A DNA stretch of 64,000 nucleotides from contig NZ_JAGGMI010000001.1 of the NCBI RefSeq assembly GCF_017875235.1, positions 248,001-312,000 on the forward strand. The letters run 5' to 3'. The stretch comes from Asticcacaulis solisilvae (GTDB taxonomy: Bacteria > Pseudomonadota > Alphaproteobacteria > Caulobacterales > Caulobacteraceae). The position numbers and the translations under genes were made by a program. Below are positions 61,817-64,000 of the stretch, piece after piece. The notes beneath the pieces were generated by a model. It was not told where the DNA came from. It worked only from the letters and a program-made list of their open reading frames with translations, and did not search any database. How positions within the stretch are numbered: the first letter of the stretch is position 1; every line of letters begins with the position of its first letter.

Positions 61817-64000
61817 TTACCGCGCCGGGCAGGTCGCGTCGCCCTCGTCCGACTCCAGCTTGATGCTGGAATAGCTGATCGACAGCGGCTTTTCCGAACC
61901 GATGGCGAACGGGATCGACACGGCGTTCATGTCCTGGCCCGCGGCGACGAAGCAGTCGAGCGTGATCTTCAGCGTTTTCCATTCGCCGACCGGAGCGGTC
62001 AACGCCTTGGAGATATCGACCGTCTGCAGGACGTTCAGGCTGTGGCCCATGGCCATGATGACCGGCCCCTGGACCGGCGCATCTAGACGGTAGCGAATGC
62101 CGACCGTCATCTTGCCCGTCGTCTGGCGCGTCAGGTTGACCGGCTCGCCGACAATGGCGGCCAGGCCTCTACCCTTGAAGACCAGCGAACGGCCGGCTTC
62201 CTGCTGGTTGTTGGCATCGACAGCCGACTGCGTGACCATACCGCCGGGGCTGGAGAAGGTCGCGAGATCCCCGTCGGCCACGCCGTTCATGTCCGCCAGT
62301 TGCAGCTTCCACGGCGCCTTGACGCGGCCGGCGGCAAAATAGGTATCGACATTGACCACGGCTTCGTTGCCGAGGCCCGAGTCTTCAGACAGTGGCGCGA
62401 CATCGCCCTTGTCCTTATAGGTCAGGCCGTAGCCATAGGCGAACTGTGGGTCATAGCCGGGCGTGCCAACATTGAGCGGACCCTGGTTGGCCTTCTTGGG
62501 CCACGAGAAGGTCAGCTTGCCCTTGAAGTCGTTGCGTGGCTGCTTGTTGGTGTCGCCGACCAGAACGTCGGCCACGCCGCCGCCTTCGGAGCCCGGCAGG
62601 AATGCGGCGACAAAGGCGTCGGACGCATTGATGTAGGGGTTGGTCCACATCGGGCGGCCCGACAGGAAGACCGTCACCACCTTGATGCCCTCGGCCTTCA
62701 GCTTCTTGATCATGTCAAGTTCGCTGCTGTCGCCGGTCTTGTAGCCCAGATTGGCGCGGTCGCCCTGGAATTCGGCGTAAGGGTCTTCGCCGATGACGAC
62801 GATGGCCACATCCGGCTTTTCCTTGTAGACGCCGCCGACGCTCAGCGAGGCCGTGCCGCCGGCTGCCTTCACGGCATCGGCGATACCGCCATAGATCGAC
62901 TGGCCGTTCGGGAAGTCGGCATTCGAATTGCCGGTGCCCTGCCAGGTGATCGTCCAGCCGCCGGACTGCTTGCCGATATTGTCGGCGCCGTCACCCGTGA
63001 CCAGAATACGGGCGTTGGCCTTCAGCGGCAGGACCCCGCCCTGGTTCTTGATCAGGACCAGCGATTCACGCACGGCCTGACGGGCCACGGCGCGGCTGTC
63101 GGCCGAACCCAGTTGGTCCCACTTGCCGGCCAGCGGACGGTCCTTCGGGGCTTCCAGCTCGAACAGCCCCCCCTTGATCTTGGCGCGCAGGATACGGCGC
63201 ACGGCGTCGTCGAGACGCGCCATCGGAATGGTGCCGTCCTTCACCTGGGCCAGGGTGTTCTTGTACAGGCCCTTCCAGCTGTCGGGCGCCATGAACATGT
63301 CGACGCCGGCATTCATGGCGATCGGGCAGCTTTCGTTGGTGCAGCCCGGCACCTGGCCCTGCGCGTTCCAGTCGGTGACGGCGAAACCGTCAAAGCCCAT
63401 GCGCTGCTTGAGGGCGCCGGTGATGATGTGCTTGGAGCCGGTCAGCTTCTGGCCGTTCCACGACGAGAAGGAGACCATGACCGACAGGGCGCCGGCCTTG
63501 ATGGCGGGCGGATAGCCGGCATTGTGGATGTTGACCAGCTCGGCTTCGCTGATGATCGCGTCGCCCTGGTCCTTGCCGTCCTTGGTGCCGCCATCGCCAA
63601 GATAGTGCTTGGCGGTCGACATGATGCGGCCCGGCTTGATGCCGTTGCGGCCGCCGTCATCGCCTTGCAGGCCCTCGACCATGCGGCCGGAATAGGCGGC
63701 GACATCGGCCGGGTTTTCGGAATAGCCTTCATAGGCGCGGCCCCAGCGCTTGTCGCGCGGCACGGCCACGGTCGGGGCGAAGGTCCAGTCGACACCGGCC
63801 AGCGACATTTCCTTGGCGGTAACTTCGCCGATCTTTTCGATCAGGTCCGGATTGTGGGCGGCGCCCAGGCCGACATTGTGCGGGAAGACGATGGCGCCGA
63901 CCATGTTGGCGTGGCCGTGGACGGCGTCGATGCCGAACAAAAGCGGAATGCGCACCTTGGTCTTGCGCGCGTCATTGGCGCGCCAGTAGTCGTCGGCCAG
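61817..64000 (-). CDS. Family 3 glycoside hydrolase (5' end beyond the window)
   Basis: At least 727 residues, open to the right edge. The GH3 catalytic barrel shows PLLFGIDAVHGHANM, FAPTVAVPRDKRWGRAYEGYSENP, and the nucleophile region FDGFAVTDWNAQG; the second domain has LGSADSRAVARQAVRESLVLIKN and GSEGGGVADVLVGDTNKQPRNDFKGKLTFSWPK. A C-terminal beta-sandwich of about 180 residues follows (to SDEGDATCPAR), as in ExoP-type exo-beta-glucosidases. It hydrolyses beta-linked glucosides or xylosides, probably in the periplasm or outer membrane. The GTG at 63955 is internal; the true start and signal are outside this window. Confidence 0.92.
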   Translation of the reverse strand: MADDYWRANDARKTKVRIPLLFGIDAVHGHANMVGAIVFPHNVGLGAAHNPDLIEKIGEVTAKEMSLAGVDWTFAPTVAVPRDKRWGRAYEGYSENPADVAAYSGRMVEGLQGDDGGRNGIKPGRIMSTAKHYLGDGGTKDGKDQGDAIISEAELVNIHNAGYPPAIKAGALSVMVSFSSWNGQKLTGSKHIITGALKQRMGFDGFAVTDWNAQGQVPGCTNESCPIAMNAGVDMFMAPDSWKGLYKNTLAQVKDGTIPMARLDDAVRRILRAKIKGGLFELEAPKDRPLAGKWDQLGSADSRAVARQAVRESLVLIKNQGGVLPLKANARILVTGDGADNIGKQSGGWTITWQGTGNSNADFPNGQSIYGGIADAVKAAGGTASLSVGGVYKEKPDVAIVVIGEDPYAEFQGDRANLGYKTGDSSELDMIKKLKAEGIKVVTVFLSGRPMWTNPYINASDAFVAAFLPGSEGGGVADVLVGDTNKQPRNDFKGKLTFSWPKKANQGPLNVGTPGYDPQFAYGYGLTYKDKGDVAPLSEDSGLGNEAVVNVDTYFAAGRVKAPWKLQLADMNGVADGDLATFSSPGGMVTQSAVDANNQQEAGRSLVFKGRGLAAIVGEPVNLTRQTTGKMTVGIRYRLDAPVQGPVIMAMGHSLNVLQTVDISKALTAPVGEWKTLKITLDCFVAAGQDMNAVSIPFAIGSEKPLSISYSSIKLESDEGDATCPAR

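Overview
The window looks like chromosome of a GC-rich alphaproteobacterium, most likely order Caulobacterales (Asticcacaulis/Caulobacter type). Reasons: a zauP-zapA cell-division pair next to tkt, CtrA-type TTAA-N7-TTAA boxes, a 5-formyl-THF cyclo-ligase preceded by a probable 6S RNA, a large TonB-dependent receptor, and several sensor kinases and carbohydrate-active proteins. The genus assignment is inference; no rRNA or tRNA gene was seen. There is no large plasmid, phage or transposase gene; the accessory signal lies in single genes and short palindromic repeats.

Layout. 1-2.3 kb (minus): YebC (cut by the window edge), YmdB-type phosphodiesterase, 5-formyl-THF cyclo-ligase, probable 6S RNA. 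2.5-6.7 kb: cation exchanger, an unknown 383-aa protein, a ferredoxin and an MFS exporter, which separate the 6S RNA from zapA. 6.8-18.4 kb: zauP-zapA, then central carbon genes tkt, gap, pgk and fba, interrupted by a PL10 pectate lyase, an EF-hand protein and an OmpR/EnvZ-type two-component pair. 18.6-28.4 kb: a second EF-hand protein, an AT-rich DUF4062-TPR gene, exported DUF1501/DUF1800 proteins, a QueD-like enzyme, small membrane or lipoproteins, and a membrane-bound AraC-type regulator. 28.4-40 kb: uvrB, a SleB-like wall hydrolase with CtrA boxes upstream, two chemotaxis transducers, two tandem secreted paralogs of unknown function, a retropepsin-like protease and dusA. 40-45.6 kb: an organophosphate-scavenging locus (TonB receptor, glpQ, phoD). 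45.8-50.4 kb: NHEJ genes ku-ligD and a stress-type SDR. 50.6-58.6 kb: two hybrid histidine kinases, one a giant with nine exact 276-bp (92-residue) HAMP-type repeats, reminiscent of fungal group III (Nik1/Os1) kinases. 58.8-64 kb: sodium/solute symporter, kelch protein and GH3 glycosidase (cut by the right edge), probably a sugar-use locus.

The most unusual aspects are: (i) the poly-HAMP giant kinase; (ii) at least four families of palindromic, hairpin-forming intergenic repeats, several of which supply a stop codon or ribosome-binding site to a neighbouring gene and show compensatory arm changes; (iii) a 200-bp MITE-like element with ~42-bp terminal inverted repeats; (iv) the tandem secreted paralog pair; and (v) a foreign-looking DUF4062-TPR gene that could be a defence or signalling effector.
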